Origin: Ruminococcus sp.
GTDB taxonomy: Bacteria > Bacillota > Clostridia > Oscillospirales > Ruminococcaceae
Length of the DNA stretch: 64,000 nt
Assembly (NCBI GenBank): GCA_015066805.1
Contig: SVNP01000006.1
Span: 1-64,000 of the forward strand
Reading direction: 5' to 3'
Within the stretch, counting starts at the first letter, position 1. The number at the start of each line of letters is the position of its first letter. The position numbers and the translations under genes are program-made. The notes beneath the pieces were generated by a model, which saw only the letters and a list, made by a program, of their open reading frames with translations, searched no databases and was not told where the DNA came from. Below, one piece after another: positions 16,731-24,983 of this stretch.

Positions 16731-17952
16731 GCTTTCTGGCATTGGCCAGCATCAGCTTTACACGGTTCTCCTGATTGACCTTGGTCGCACCGGGGTCATA
16801 GTCAATGGCGGTGATGTTAGCCTCGGGATAGGCATTTTTGATGACACGCATCATACCCTTGGCCACAATATGATTGGGCAGGCAGCCAAAGGGCTGTGTG
16901 CAGATGATATTTTCGGTGCCGGATTCTGCCAAAGCAGCCATTTCCGCAGTGATCAGCCAGCCTTCGCCCATACTGACACCCTGACTGATATAGCGGTCTG
17001 CCAGATGCCGCAGTTCTTCAAAATCATGGGGGGGATCAAACACACCATGCTTACGCATCACATTGATCTGCTGCTTCTGCATGGCGTAGATCGCCTTGTA
17101 ACCGATGCCGTTGATCACGGTTTTCTTGTTGCGATAACCGTAAAGCTTGCCATCCACATTGGTACTGATGGCACAGTACATCACAAACTCCAGCAGCGAA
17201 GGGATCACAGGCTCGCAGCCCTCGGAAAGCAGGAAATCCTCCAAATGATTATTGGCAAGGGGCGAATACTTCACATAAATTTCACCCACAATGCCCACAC
17301 GCACCTTATTGCGCTTGGTGCGCTGGATCTTTGCAAAATCATCCAGAATGGCACGGTACAGCTTTTTGGTCTTCAGATATTCATTGGTGTGGAAGGCTTC
17401 TTCCAACCGATGCTGCCAGCGATCCAGCGTTTTCTGCGTCTCGCCCTTCTTCAGCTCATAGGGGCGGCACTGGTTGGAAACGGACATCAGCAGGTCGCCG
17501 TACAGCACTGCATACAAAAACTTCAGGAAGATGGGGGCGGTCAGTTGAAAGCCTGATTTGGGGTCTTTTTCCAGACCGGAGAAGTTCAGGGAAATCACGG
17601 GTACCTGCGGGAACTGTTGCTCCAGAGCTTTTCTCAGCAGATGAATATAGTTGGAGGCACGGCAGCCGCCGCCGGTTTGTGTGATCAGCAGCGCAGTGCG
17701 GTCAGGGTTGTAGCGTCCCGATTTCAGAGCCTCCATAAACTGCCCGATGACCAGCAGTGCGGGGTAACAGGTATCGTTGTGGACATTCTTCAGGCCCTCA
17801 TCTACAACCGCACGGCTGGCAGTACGCAGCAGCTCACAGTTATAGCCGTATTTCCGCAGCACACTGATGAGAAGCTGAAAATGTACCGGCAGCATATCGG
17901 GCACAAGAATGGTATGGGTTTGTTTCATTTCCGGTGTAAACCGTGCAGACAT
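16723..17952 (-). CDS. 2-hydroxyacyl-CoA dehydratase-like protein (C-terminal part of the CoA-dehydratase/activase family)
   Basis: A 409-residue protein equivalent to the C-terminal, HgdB-like region of the large (about 1400-residue) acyl-CoA dehydratase/activase proteins. Seen: FTPEMKQTHTILVPDM, NDTCYPALLVIGQFMEAL, ITQTGGGCRASNYI with the cysteines expected to bind an Fe-S cluster, VGEIYVKYSPLANN, and ICTQPFGCLPNHIVAKG. The ATG at 17952 is chosen because AAAGGTGG lies 8 bases upstream; a GTG at 17964 is inside that RBS. It is the last of three co-directional genes that in many Clostridia form one polypeptide. Its physiological substrate is unknown. Confidence 0.82.
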   Translation of the reverse strand: MSARFTPEMKQTHTILVPDMLPVHFQLLISVLRKYGYNCELLRTASRAVVDEGLKNVHNDTCYPALLVIGQFMEALKSGRYNPDRTALLITQTGGGCRASNYIHLLRKALEQQFPQVPVISLNFSGLEKDPKSGFQLTAPIFLKFLYAVLYGDLLMSVSNQCRPYELKKGETQKTLDRWQHRLEEAFHTNEYLKTKKLYRAILDDFAKIQRTKRNKVRVGIVGEIYVKYSPLANNHLEDFLLSEGCEPVIPSLLEFVMYCAISTNVDGKLYGYRNKKTVINGIGYKAIYAMQKQQINVMRKHGVFDPPHDFEELRHLADRYISQGVSMGEGWLITAEMAALAESGTENIICTQPFGCLPNHIVAKGMMRVIKNAYPEANITAIDYDPGATKVNQENRVKLMLANARKPQ

Positions 17953-17967
17953 GGGATAAACCACCTT

Positions 17968-18510
17968 TCAGGGGGATTCAGCAGAAAAAATACGATCCGA
18001 TGCAATTTTCGGATCCCCGATATCCAGCAAGATCTCAAAGGGGAATCCGATGGCATCCAATGTGGAGGGCTGTGTGATGGTCAACGGAACGGGGCGCAGC
18101 ACCAACGTTCCGTCTTTTTGCCGCACCTGTGCATGAAGCGCACCGCAAGTGATGTGTTCTTGACGGCCAAACTCCGCAAGGCCGGTAAGAAAAGCCTCAA
18201 ACAGATCATTGCCTTGTGTCAGGGTATATTGTTCTGACCATTTGCCGTTCCAAAAGCTCTGTTTTCGCTGCATCTGGGTAACGGGCACGTCAAAATCCCG
18301 AGGAATCAACCGACAGAAGCCGTTGATAGCGATCCGTGAGCCCATGCGGGTATAACGGCCGCAGCGCACCAGTAATCTGGCTTCGTGCTGCATCATTTCA
18401 ATGTAGGTGCGCGCAAGATCTCTGCCATACTGAAACCGTCGGCTTTTGAAGTCAATTTCCTGTTCGCTGTGAATTTTTGCTTCTTGTCGAAGCTGCTCCA
18501 AAAATTCCAT
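17968..18510 (-). CDS. Unknown protein inserted in the dehydratase/activase operon
   Basis: 180 residues, no signal or membrane segment, starting MEFLEQLRQEAKIHSEQEID. It has a charged N-terminal helix, then a region with TRMGSRIAINGFCRLIPRDFD and a C-terminal mostly beta part. GAGAGGTGGG before the ATG is a suitable RBS. Its stop codon lies in the RBS of the next gene, implying coupled translation and a shared role. I do not recognise the family; it is not part of the canonical fused activase/dehydratase sequence as I know it. Confidence 0.7.
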   Translation of the reverse strand: MEFLEQLRQEAKIHSEQEIDFKSRRFQYGRDLARTYIEMMQHEARLLVRCGRYTRMGSRIAINGFCRLIPRDFDVPVTQMQRKQSFWNGKWSEQYTLTQGNDLFEAFLTGLAEFGRQEHITCGALHAQVRQKDGTLVLRPVPLTITQPSTLDAIGFPFEILLDIGDPKIASDRIFSAESP

Positions 18511-18548
18511 GCAAACCCACCTCTCTGTTTGCTCCGATCGCTTTTGTT

Positions 18549-21476
18549 TTATTCCTCCATTGCGGCAACAAGGCTACGCAGACGGATCCTTGCAGCACCC
18601 AGATTGTTGATCTCGTCGATCTTCAACTGGGTATACAGCTTGCCCTTGCGCTCCAGAATAGAACGGATCTCATCACTTGTCACGGCATCAATGCCGCAGC
18701 CGAAGGAAACAAGCTGCACAAGCTGCATATCGGGCTGAGCTGCCACATAATTGGCGGCACGATACATTCTGGCGTGGTATGTCCACTGATTCAGCACGCC
18801 CAGCTTTTCATCGGCAGGGGCCAAAGCAGCAACAGAATCCTCTGTCACCACAGCCATACCCAGACCGGTGATCAGCTTATGGATGCCATGGTTGATCTCT
18901 TTATCAATATGATAGGGGCGGCCTGCCAGCACAATGATCTTCTTGCCCTCGGCTCTTGCCCGTGTGATGATCTCCTGTGCCTGTGCTGCTACTGTATCCT
19001 GATACTGCTGCTGGGCAGCGTAGGCAGCATTCAGGGCAAGATTCAGGTTTTCCCGGAGTTCATAGCCCTTCAGACTGCGCTTTAATGCCTTTGCCACACC
19101 CTTGGGATGGTTCAGATCCATATAGGGTGTGATAAAGTTTTTGGGGGTCAGCCGCATATTGTTGGCACGCAGCAGCTCGGGATAGTAGGCAACCACGGGG
19201 CAATTGTAGTGGTTATCGCTGTGTCCCTCGTCCAGATTATAGCTCATGCAGGGCCAGAAGATGAAATCCACCTTCTGCTCCAGCAGGTTTTCGATGTGTC
19301 CGTGTGCCAGCTTTGCAGGATAGCATACCGTATCGGAAGGAATGGTATGCTGCCCCTGATAGTACACATTGCGGTCACTTTCTCCCGAAATGACCACGCG
19401 GAAGCCCAGCTTTGTAAACAGCGTAGCCCAGAAGGGCATCTGCTCATAGAAGCTCAGTGCCAAAGGCAGACCAACGGTACCGATGGGATTCTGGGGTGCA
19501 TCAGGTACACATTGCAGAATGCTCTGGTACTTGTAATCATACAGGGAAGGAATGGCGGAGGCATCGGTTTTGCCTGCGCCTTTTTCGCAGCGGTTACCGG
19601 AAATATATCTGCCGCCATCGGAGAATTTTACAATATTCAGCGCACAGTGCGCGGTACAGCCGTTGCACTTTGCACCGGTGGAGGTATAAGAGAAGTCTGC
19701 CAGTGCTTCAGGGGAGATCAGCTTGGTCTGTGCGGGAATATGCTCCTTGGCATACAAAGCTGCACCAAAGGCACCCATCAGGCCGGAAACCGCAGGACGG
19801 ATGACCGGTCTGCCCAGCTCCATTTCAAAGGAACGCAGCACGGCATCGTTAAGGAAGGTACCGCCCTGCACTACAATATTCTGCCCCAGTTCTTCCACGG
19901 ATTTGGCACGGATAACCTTATACACCGCATTTTTGATGATGGAAGCAGACAAACCGGCAGAGATATCCTCCACCGTTGCGCCTTCCTTCTGCGCCTGCTT
20001 GACAGAGCTGTTCATAAACACAGTGCAGCGGGAGCCCAGATCCACGGGATGCTCCGCAAACAGACCGAGCTGCGAAAACTCACCGATCTCATAGCCCAAG
20101 GCCTGTGCAAAGCTCTGGATAAAGGAGCCGCAGCCCGAAGAACAGGCCTCGTTGAGCATGATGCTGTCGATGCTGTGATTGCGGATCTTAAAGCATTTGA
20201 TGTCCTGTCCGCCGATATCCATGATGAAATCCACTTCGGGGCAGAAATAGGAGGCTGCCTTGAAGTGGGCAACCGTTTCCACAATGCCGTAATCAATGCC
20301 CAGACCTGCACGGATCAGGTCCTCACCATAGCCTGTAACGGCAGAGGCACAAATATGCAGATCGGGATTTTTCTGCTCATAAATTTTCTTCAGGTGCTTG
20401 ACCACACGATCCAAGGGCTGACCCAGATTGGCGGCATAATGAGAATACAACAGCTCGCCTGCTTCGGAGATCAGCACCATTTTGGTGGTGGTAGAGCCTG
20501 CATCAATACCCAGATAGGCGTTGCCCGTTACGGTTCTGATATCACCAAAGGGCAGATCATGCTGCTTATGTCGTGCCACAAATGCTTCGTAATCGGCACG
20601 GGAGGCAAACAAAGGCTCGCCGGTTACGGCAGCGGAGGCTGCCGCTGCATTTGTGATCTTCTCCAGCGTTTCCCCAAGAGTCATGCCCTCGCCGGATTGC
20701 TTTGCAAACATGGCACAGCCATATGCCACAAAAACCGGTGCATCTTCGGGGAATACTGCGTGTTCCTCATCCAGAGAAAGGGTGCGTACAAATGCCTGCC
20801 GCAGACCCTTCAGGAAATACAGCGGGCCGCCCAGAAACAGCACCTTGCCCTCAATGGTGCGCCCCTGCGCCAGACCCGAAACGGTCTGATCCACCACGGC
20901 CTGAAAAATACTGGCGGCAATATCCTCTCTCCGTGCGCCCTGATTCAGCAAGGGCTGGATATCGGATTTGGCAAACACACCGCAGCGGGAGGCAATGGGA
21001 TATCTTTTTTCGGCCTTCAGTGACAGGGCATCCAGTTCATCGGCAGTAATGCCCAGCAGAGTTGCCATCTGATCCACAAAGGCACCCGTGCCGCCCGCAC
21101 AGGAGCCGTTCATGCGCTGCTCCGTGCCGCCGGTCAGAAACATGATCTTTGCATCCTCACCGCCCAGCTCAATGACGGCATCGGCATCGGGATATTCGTG
21201 CTTTACCGCCAGAAATGCGGCGTGCACCTCCTGCACAAAGGGTATCTCTGCGCTCTGGGCAAGGCCCAGTCCGGCAGAGCCGGTAATACATACGGAAAAA
21301 ACAGCATCGTCAAAGCGTGCCTGCAAATCTTTCAGTTGCTCCGCAACGGTTTCTCTCACGCGGGAAAAATGGCGGCGGTAGCATTGTGAAATCATGGTAC
21401 CCTCGGCATCCAGCACAACGGTTTTTACCGTAGTGGAGCCGACATCAATACCCAGAGAATAGGTAGGTTGATTCGT
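18549..21476 (-). CDS. Acyl-CoA dehydratase activase-related protein (two BcrAD/BadFG ATPase domains + DUF2229)
   Basis: 975 residues. Two ASKHA-type ATPase domains, each opening with a phosphate loop (LGIDVGSTTVKTVVLD near the start; LGIDAGSTTTKMVLIS about residue 315). Each also has the MNGSCAGGTGAF or NEACSSGCGSF cysteine region that binds the bridging [4Fe-4S] in activases such as HgdC. A DUF2229-like region follows (from about 640: CNGCTAHCALNIVKF and later GRPYHIDKEINHG). No ATG, GTG or TTG in frame exists between the AAGGAGG (21491-21485) and the first conserved strand. The codon 8 bases after that RBS is ACG (21476-21474), taken here as the start. The only standard in-frame start nearby, TTG at 21557, lies upstream of a TATAAT at 21542-21537 and lacks an RBS. 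Confidence 0.82.
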   Translation of the reverse strand, partial: TNQPTYSLGIDVGSTTVKTVVLDAEGTMISQCYRRHFSRVRETVAEQLKDLQARFDDAVFSVCITGSAGLGLAQSAEIPFVQEVHAAFLAVKHEYPDADAVIELGGEDAKIMFLTGGTEQRMNGSCAGGTGAFVDQMATLLGITADELDALSLKAEKRYPIASRCGVFAKSDIQPLLNQGARREDIAASIFQAVVDQTVSGLAQGRTIEGKVLFLGGPLYFLKGLRQAFVRTLSLDEEHAVFPEDAPVFVAYGCAMFAKQSGEGMTLGETLEKITNAAAASAAVTGEPLFASRADYEAFVARHKQHDLPFGDIRTVTGNAYLGIDAGSTTTKMVLISEAGELLYSHYAANLGQPLDRVVKHLKKIYEQKNPDLHICASAVTGYGEDLIRAGLGIDYGIVETVAHFKAASYFCPEVDFIMDIGGQDIKCFKIRNHSIDSIMLNEACSSGCGSFIQSFAQALGYEIGEFSQLGLFAEHPVDLGSRCTVFMNSSVKQAQKEGATVEDISAGLSASIIKNAVYKVIRAKSVEELGQNIVVQGGTFLNDAVLRSFEMELGRPVIRPAVSGLMGAFGAALYAKEHIPAQTKLISPEALADFSYTSTGAKCNGCTAHCALNIVKFSDGGRYISGNRCEKGAGKTDASAIPSLYDYKYQSILQCVPDAPQNPIGTVGLPLALSFYEQMPFWATLFTKLGFRVVISGESDRNVYYQGQHTIPSDTVCYPAKLAHGHIENLLEQKVDFIFWPCMSYNLDEGHSDNHYNCPVVAYYPELLRANNMRLTPKNFITPYMDLNHPKGVAKALKRSLKGYELRENLNLALNAAYAAQQQYQDTVAAQAQEIITRARAEGKKIIVLAGRPYHIDKEINHGIHKLITGLGMAVVTEDSVAALAPADEKLGVLNQWTYHARMYRAANYVAAQPDMQLVQLVSFGCGIDAVTSDEIRSILERKGKLYTQLKIDEINNLGAARIRLRSLVAAMEE

Positions 21477-21665
21477 AACAAGGACCTCCTTCCGACGGCT
21501 GCATACGGCGCAGCAACAAAACGGATATACATTACAATTATAGCACAGTTTCGACAAAAAGAAAAGGGCTTTTTCTGATTTTTCCTGTTTTTTCCCGCTT
21601 TCTTCGGCATCATAGCAAAGCGCAGCAAGCCACTTCGGGAAATTTCACAAATTCGTCTTTTCTAC

Positions 21666-21694
21666 TTGAAAATTATGGGAGAGTATGATATAAT
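21666..21694 (+). promoter_or_regulatory. Promoter of the GH74-dockerin gene
   Basis: TTGAAA (21666-21671), 17-base spacer, TATAAT (21689-21694). Divergent from the activase gene. Confidence 0.88.
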
Positions 21695-21762
21695 ATCACT
21701 GTATTGCATTCCGCAGTATGAAAGAGGTACCGATCCAAACGAAAGAAAAAAGGGTGAACAGT

Positions 21763-24414
21763 ATGAAACACAGAACACACAAGGGCCTGCTGGCCGTATG
21801 TACCGCAGCAGCCCTTTCACTGAGCGCATCCGTCTCAGTGATGCCCATGACGGCTATGGCCGCCACCACAGATGCCACCAATACCATGACATGGGACGCT
21901 GTCCGTATCGGCGGCGGCGGCTTTGTTTCCGGTATTGTAACCGGCAAGGATGTGATGTATGTCCGCACCGACGTTGGCGGCGCATACAAGTACAACTTCA
22001 AAACCAATGAGTGGGAGCAGCTTTTCGCCTTCCTCAACGAGGCAGAGCGCGGCTATCTCAGCGTAGATGCCATGGCCATTGACCCCACCGATGACAACAC
22101 CGTGTATTTCCTGTGCGGCTGTGCGTATTTCAGCGGTGCCGGCACAAGAATCTACAAAACAACCGATGGAGGCAAAACCTTTACCTACACCGATGTCACC
22201 GATCTCATTCAGGTGCATGGCAACGGCTACGGCCGTCAGTGCGGCGAAGCCATTGCCGTTGACCCCGACAATCCCGACGTGATCTACTGCGGCGGCGACG
22301 TGGCCTACAATTCCTCCGGCCTGATCAAGAGCACCGACGGCGGTAAAACATGGAAATCCGTGGAGGGTTACAGTGAGCTGGGATTCTTCTCCTCCTCCAC
22401 CAAATGGCCCACCTGGACAGACCGCATCTGCAAGTCCAATGATTCCGGTGAGTACATGAACCAGAACGGTGTGGGCACCGTTATGGTCACCGGCGGCAAG
22501 GTGTATGTGGGTACTTCCGCTACGGGCGCAGGCAACTTTGCCGTGGCAGATACCTCCAAGGACACCTTTACCACCCTCAGCAGCAAGCTGCCCACCGATG
22601 TATATCCTTCCCATATTACTCTGGATGCCAACGGTGATCTGCTGATCTCCTACATTGCAGGCCTGACCTTTGCAGCAGGCGCAGGCGGCGTTTATCGCTA
22701 TGATCCCGATACCGATACGGTAACGGATATTTCTCCCGTCAACAACAGCATCGGCTGTACCGTCAGCGACCCCGACGATGCCAACAAGCTGGTTGCCACC
22801 ACCTGTGCTGTCTGGAGCGGCCAGAGCTGGGACAGCTCCTCCACCTGCTACGGCGAGTGGATGTACCGTTCCGAGGATGGCGGTCAGACATGGACTTCCA
22901 TCTACCCCGGCAAAAAGGACGGCATCTGGGTATGGGATGAAGAACTGGGCGAGATGCACGATAATCTGCTGTACCAGTACACCCAGACCGGCGGCTATGA
23001 CTGGATCTACGGCAAGGCGATCCACTGGAGTGGTGCCATTGCACTGAACCCCCGTGATCCCGACCAGCTTTGGACAGTTTCCGGCAACGGCGTGTTCCGC
23101 TGGGATAATATGTGGGGTCAGGGCTACGAGGACAGCCCCGTTGCCACTTTCCACCCCACCGGCATTGAGGAAGTGGTTGCACTGGATATGTGCAGCGTAC
23201 CCGGCGGCAATGTGTACTCTGCCATTGGTGACTACGATGGCTTTGTACATACCAACCCCGACCAGTACTGCCAGCAGCACGTTCCCAATATGGGTTCTAC
23301 CGGTGCCATTGCCTATTGCCCCCAGAATCCCGATGTTATGGTTCGTATTGCAGAAAAGCAGAACGATGTCGCTTCCGGTTTCTATACTCTGGATGGCGGC
23401 AAGACCTGGACAAAGATGAGCTGCTCCTACGGCGGCAAGGCCGCCATTACCCAGTTGAAGGACGGCTCCTACCGTATCTTCCAGAGCAGCGGCGACAACA
23501 GCACCGCAGTTTCCTACTCCGATGACTTCGGCGCAAGCTGGAACAACTGCTCGGGTATTCCCACCGCATACGGTTCCAAGACCACCTATATGCTGGTTGA
23601 GCCGGATCAGCCCAACATCGTATACGCATATGCAACCTATTTCAACTCCTCCTGGCACTATTCCAAGCCGGAGCCCACTGCCGAGGATGCACAGTATAAG
23701 CTCTGCGTCAGCACCGATTACGGCGCAACCTTTACTCCTACCGATATCTGTATGTACGATCAGTGCGACAGTGCAGGCCGTATTGCATATCTGGGCGAAG
23801 GCGAACTGATCCTGGGTGGCGGCTGGTACGGTATGTATCACGCCAGCGTTGCAAGCAACGGCAGCGTTTCCGTTAAAAAGCTGGACAGCGTATTCTACTG
23901 CAAGACCGTTGGCTACGGCGCACCGAAAGAGGCCGGCGATGTCAACGCCCTGTATATGTACGGTATGCCCACCGAGGATGATCCCGAGGGTATTTACCGT
24001 TCCGATGACGGCGGCGAAAGCTGGGTATGCATTAACACCGATCACCTCTACGGCGGTACCGGCAACGGCAACTTCCTGGTAGGTGATATGAACACCTACG
24101 GCACCGTATATATGTCCACCGTAGGCTGCGGTATCATCTACGGCACATTGGGCAGCAGCACGGGCAACCAGAATCCCGGCGATGACCCCGATGACCCCCC
24201 TGTCGGTAATTCTGATCTGGGTGATGTCAACTGCAGCGGCAATGTGGAGATCGCAGACGTGATCCTGCTCAACCGCATTCTTGCCGAGGATACCACCGCT
24301 GTGTTTACCGCACAGGGCTTGAAAAATGCAGAAGTCACCGGTGATACCGATATGAACTCTGACGATGCCATCCGGATCCTGATGTATCTGGCAGGCCTTG
24401 CCACACTAGGCTGA
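21763..24414 (+). CDS. GH74 xyloglucanase with C-terminal dockerin
   Basis: 883 residues, secreted. Signal peptide with AMA cleavage region (about 1-31), then a GH74 double seven-bladed propeller: WDAVRIGGGGFVSGIV, YVRTDVGGAYKYN with the general-acid/base Asp region, repeated sialidase-type Asp-box-like turns (STDGGKTW, SEDGGQTW, DGGKTWTK, SDDGGESW), and GDYDGFVH with the second catalytic Asp. A Pro/Asp linker leads to a dockerin (about 820-883): GDVNCSGNVEIADVILLNRI and the second repeat TGDTDMNSDDAIRILMYL, with both calcium loops intact. It should cleave xyloglucan and dock onto a cohesin. ATG 21763 follows AAAAGGGTG; an ATG at 21718 has no RBS. Confidence 0.92.
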   Translation: MKHRTHKGLLAVCTAAALSLSASVSVMPMTAMAATTDATNTMTWDAVRIGGGGFVSGIVTGKDVMYVRTDVGGAYKYNFKTNEWEQLFAFLNEAERGYLSVDAMAIDPTDDNTVYFLCGCAYFSGAGTRIYKTTDGGKTFTYTDVTDLIQVHGNGYGRQCGEAIAVDPDNPDVIYCGGDVAYNSSGLIKSTDGGKTWKSVEGYSELGFFSSSTKWPTWTDRICKSNDSGEYMNQNGVGTVMVTGGKVYVGTSATGAGNFAVADTSKDTFTTLSSKLPTDVYPSHITLDANGDLLISYIAGLTFAAGAGGVYRYDPDTDTVTDISPVNNSIGCTVSDPDDANKLVATTCAVWSGQSWDSSSTCYGEWMYRSEDGGQTWTSIYPGKKDGIWVWDEELGEMHDNLLYQYTQTGGYDWIYGKAIHWSGAIALNPRDPDQLWTVSGNGVFRWDNMWGQGYEDSPVATFHPTGIEEVVALDMCSVPGGNVYSAIGDYDGFVHTNPDQYCQQHVPNMGSTGAIAYCPQNPDVMVRIAEKQNDVASGFYTLDGGKTWTKMSCSYGGKAAITQLKDGSYRIFQSSGDNSTAVSYSDDFGASWNNCSGIPTAYGSKTTYMLVEPDQPNIVYAYATYFNSSWHYSKPEPTAEDAQYKLCVSTDYGATFTPTDICMYDQCDSAGRIAYLGEGELILGGGWYGMYHASVASNGSVSVKKLDSVFYCKTVGYGAPKEAGDVNALYMYGMPTEDDPEGIYRSDDGGESWVCINTDHLYGGTGNGNFLVGDMNTYGTVYMSTVGCGIIYGTLGSSTGNQNPGDDPDDPPVGNSDLGDVNCSGNVEIADVILLNRILAEDTTAVFTAQGLKNAEVTGDTDMNSDDAIRILMYLAGLATLG

Positions 24415-24426
24415 CACAACAAAACA

Positions 24427-24461
24427 AAGCCGCTTTCTCACTTGGGAAAGCGGCTTTTTTC
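24427..24461 (+). terminator. Terminator after the GH74 gene
   Basis: AAGCCGCTTTC pairs with GAAAGCGGCTT, followed by a T-run. Confidence 0.92.
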
Positions 24462-24465
24462 ATAC

Positions 24466-24915
24466 CAAAAGAAAAAACCGCATCGTTTCTGCGTTCGATG
24501 CGGTTGCATATGAGGAGATATCAAATGAGATGGGAATAGGGAATTGGGAAATAAAACAGGGAATGGGGGATCGGTACAAAACAGGGGTGGGAATCCCCTG
24601 CCGTTGGTATCAGTCTACCACCCTTATCTTAAATGAACCTGAAAAAACATAAAAATCCCCAAAAAAAGATAAAAAGCTATGCCCAAAGGCATAGCCTGTG
24701 CAAATAAAATGAACTCAAACAGGGGGGATTGGGGGATTTGAAACAAGGTTTCCTCAACCTTGCTATTAAGTATACTAAAGAAGTCTTAAATCTATCTGAA
24801 GTTAAACTGAACAAACTGAAAAGAAATTGTGAGCGAAATATGAACATCCGCAAACAACATTCCTGTCCGATTGTCGCATTTTTATGCTGAATTGTGCCTA
24901 GTTTGATGAAATTGC
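24466..24915. other. Non-coding region between the GH74 and CE12 genes
   Basis: No convincing ORF. Inverted repeats are AACCGCATCG/CGATGCGGTT (24477-24505), GCTATGCC/GGCATAGC (24676-24695) and CAAGGTT/AACCTTG near 24750. The second is flanked on its left by A-rich sequence, so on the minus strand it reads as a hairpin followed by TTTTTATCTTTTTTT, a terminator for a minus-strand transcript whose source is not evident. The region is AT-rich compared with the genes. Confidence 0.5.
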
Positions 24916-24945
24916 TTGACATTCCACCTTCCTGTATGTTATGAT
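24916..24945 (+). promoter_or_regulatory. Promoter of the CE12-dockerin-CE12 gene
   Basis: TTGACA (24916-24921), 18-base spacer, TATGAT (24940-24945). Confidence 0.82.
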
Positions 24946-24983
24946 TTGAGCATACTCAATATATTAAGGGGGATTTTTCTATT

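Noticed and set aside
21835-24045. About 736-codon open frame antisense to the GH74 gene
   Set aside because: Shadow of GC-rich third positions; no RBS, no recognisable domain, and the plus-strand GH74 motifs are unambiguous.
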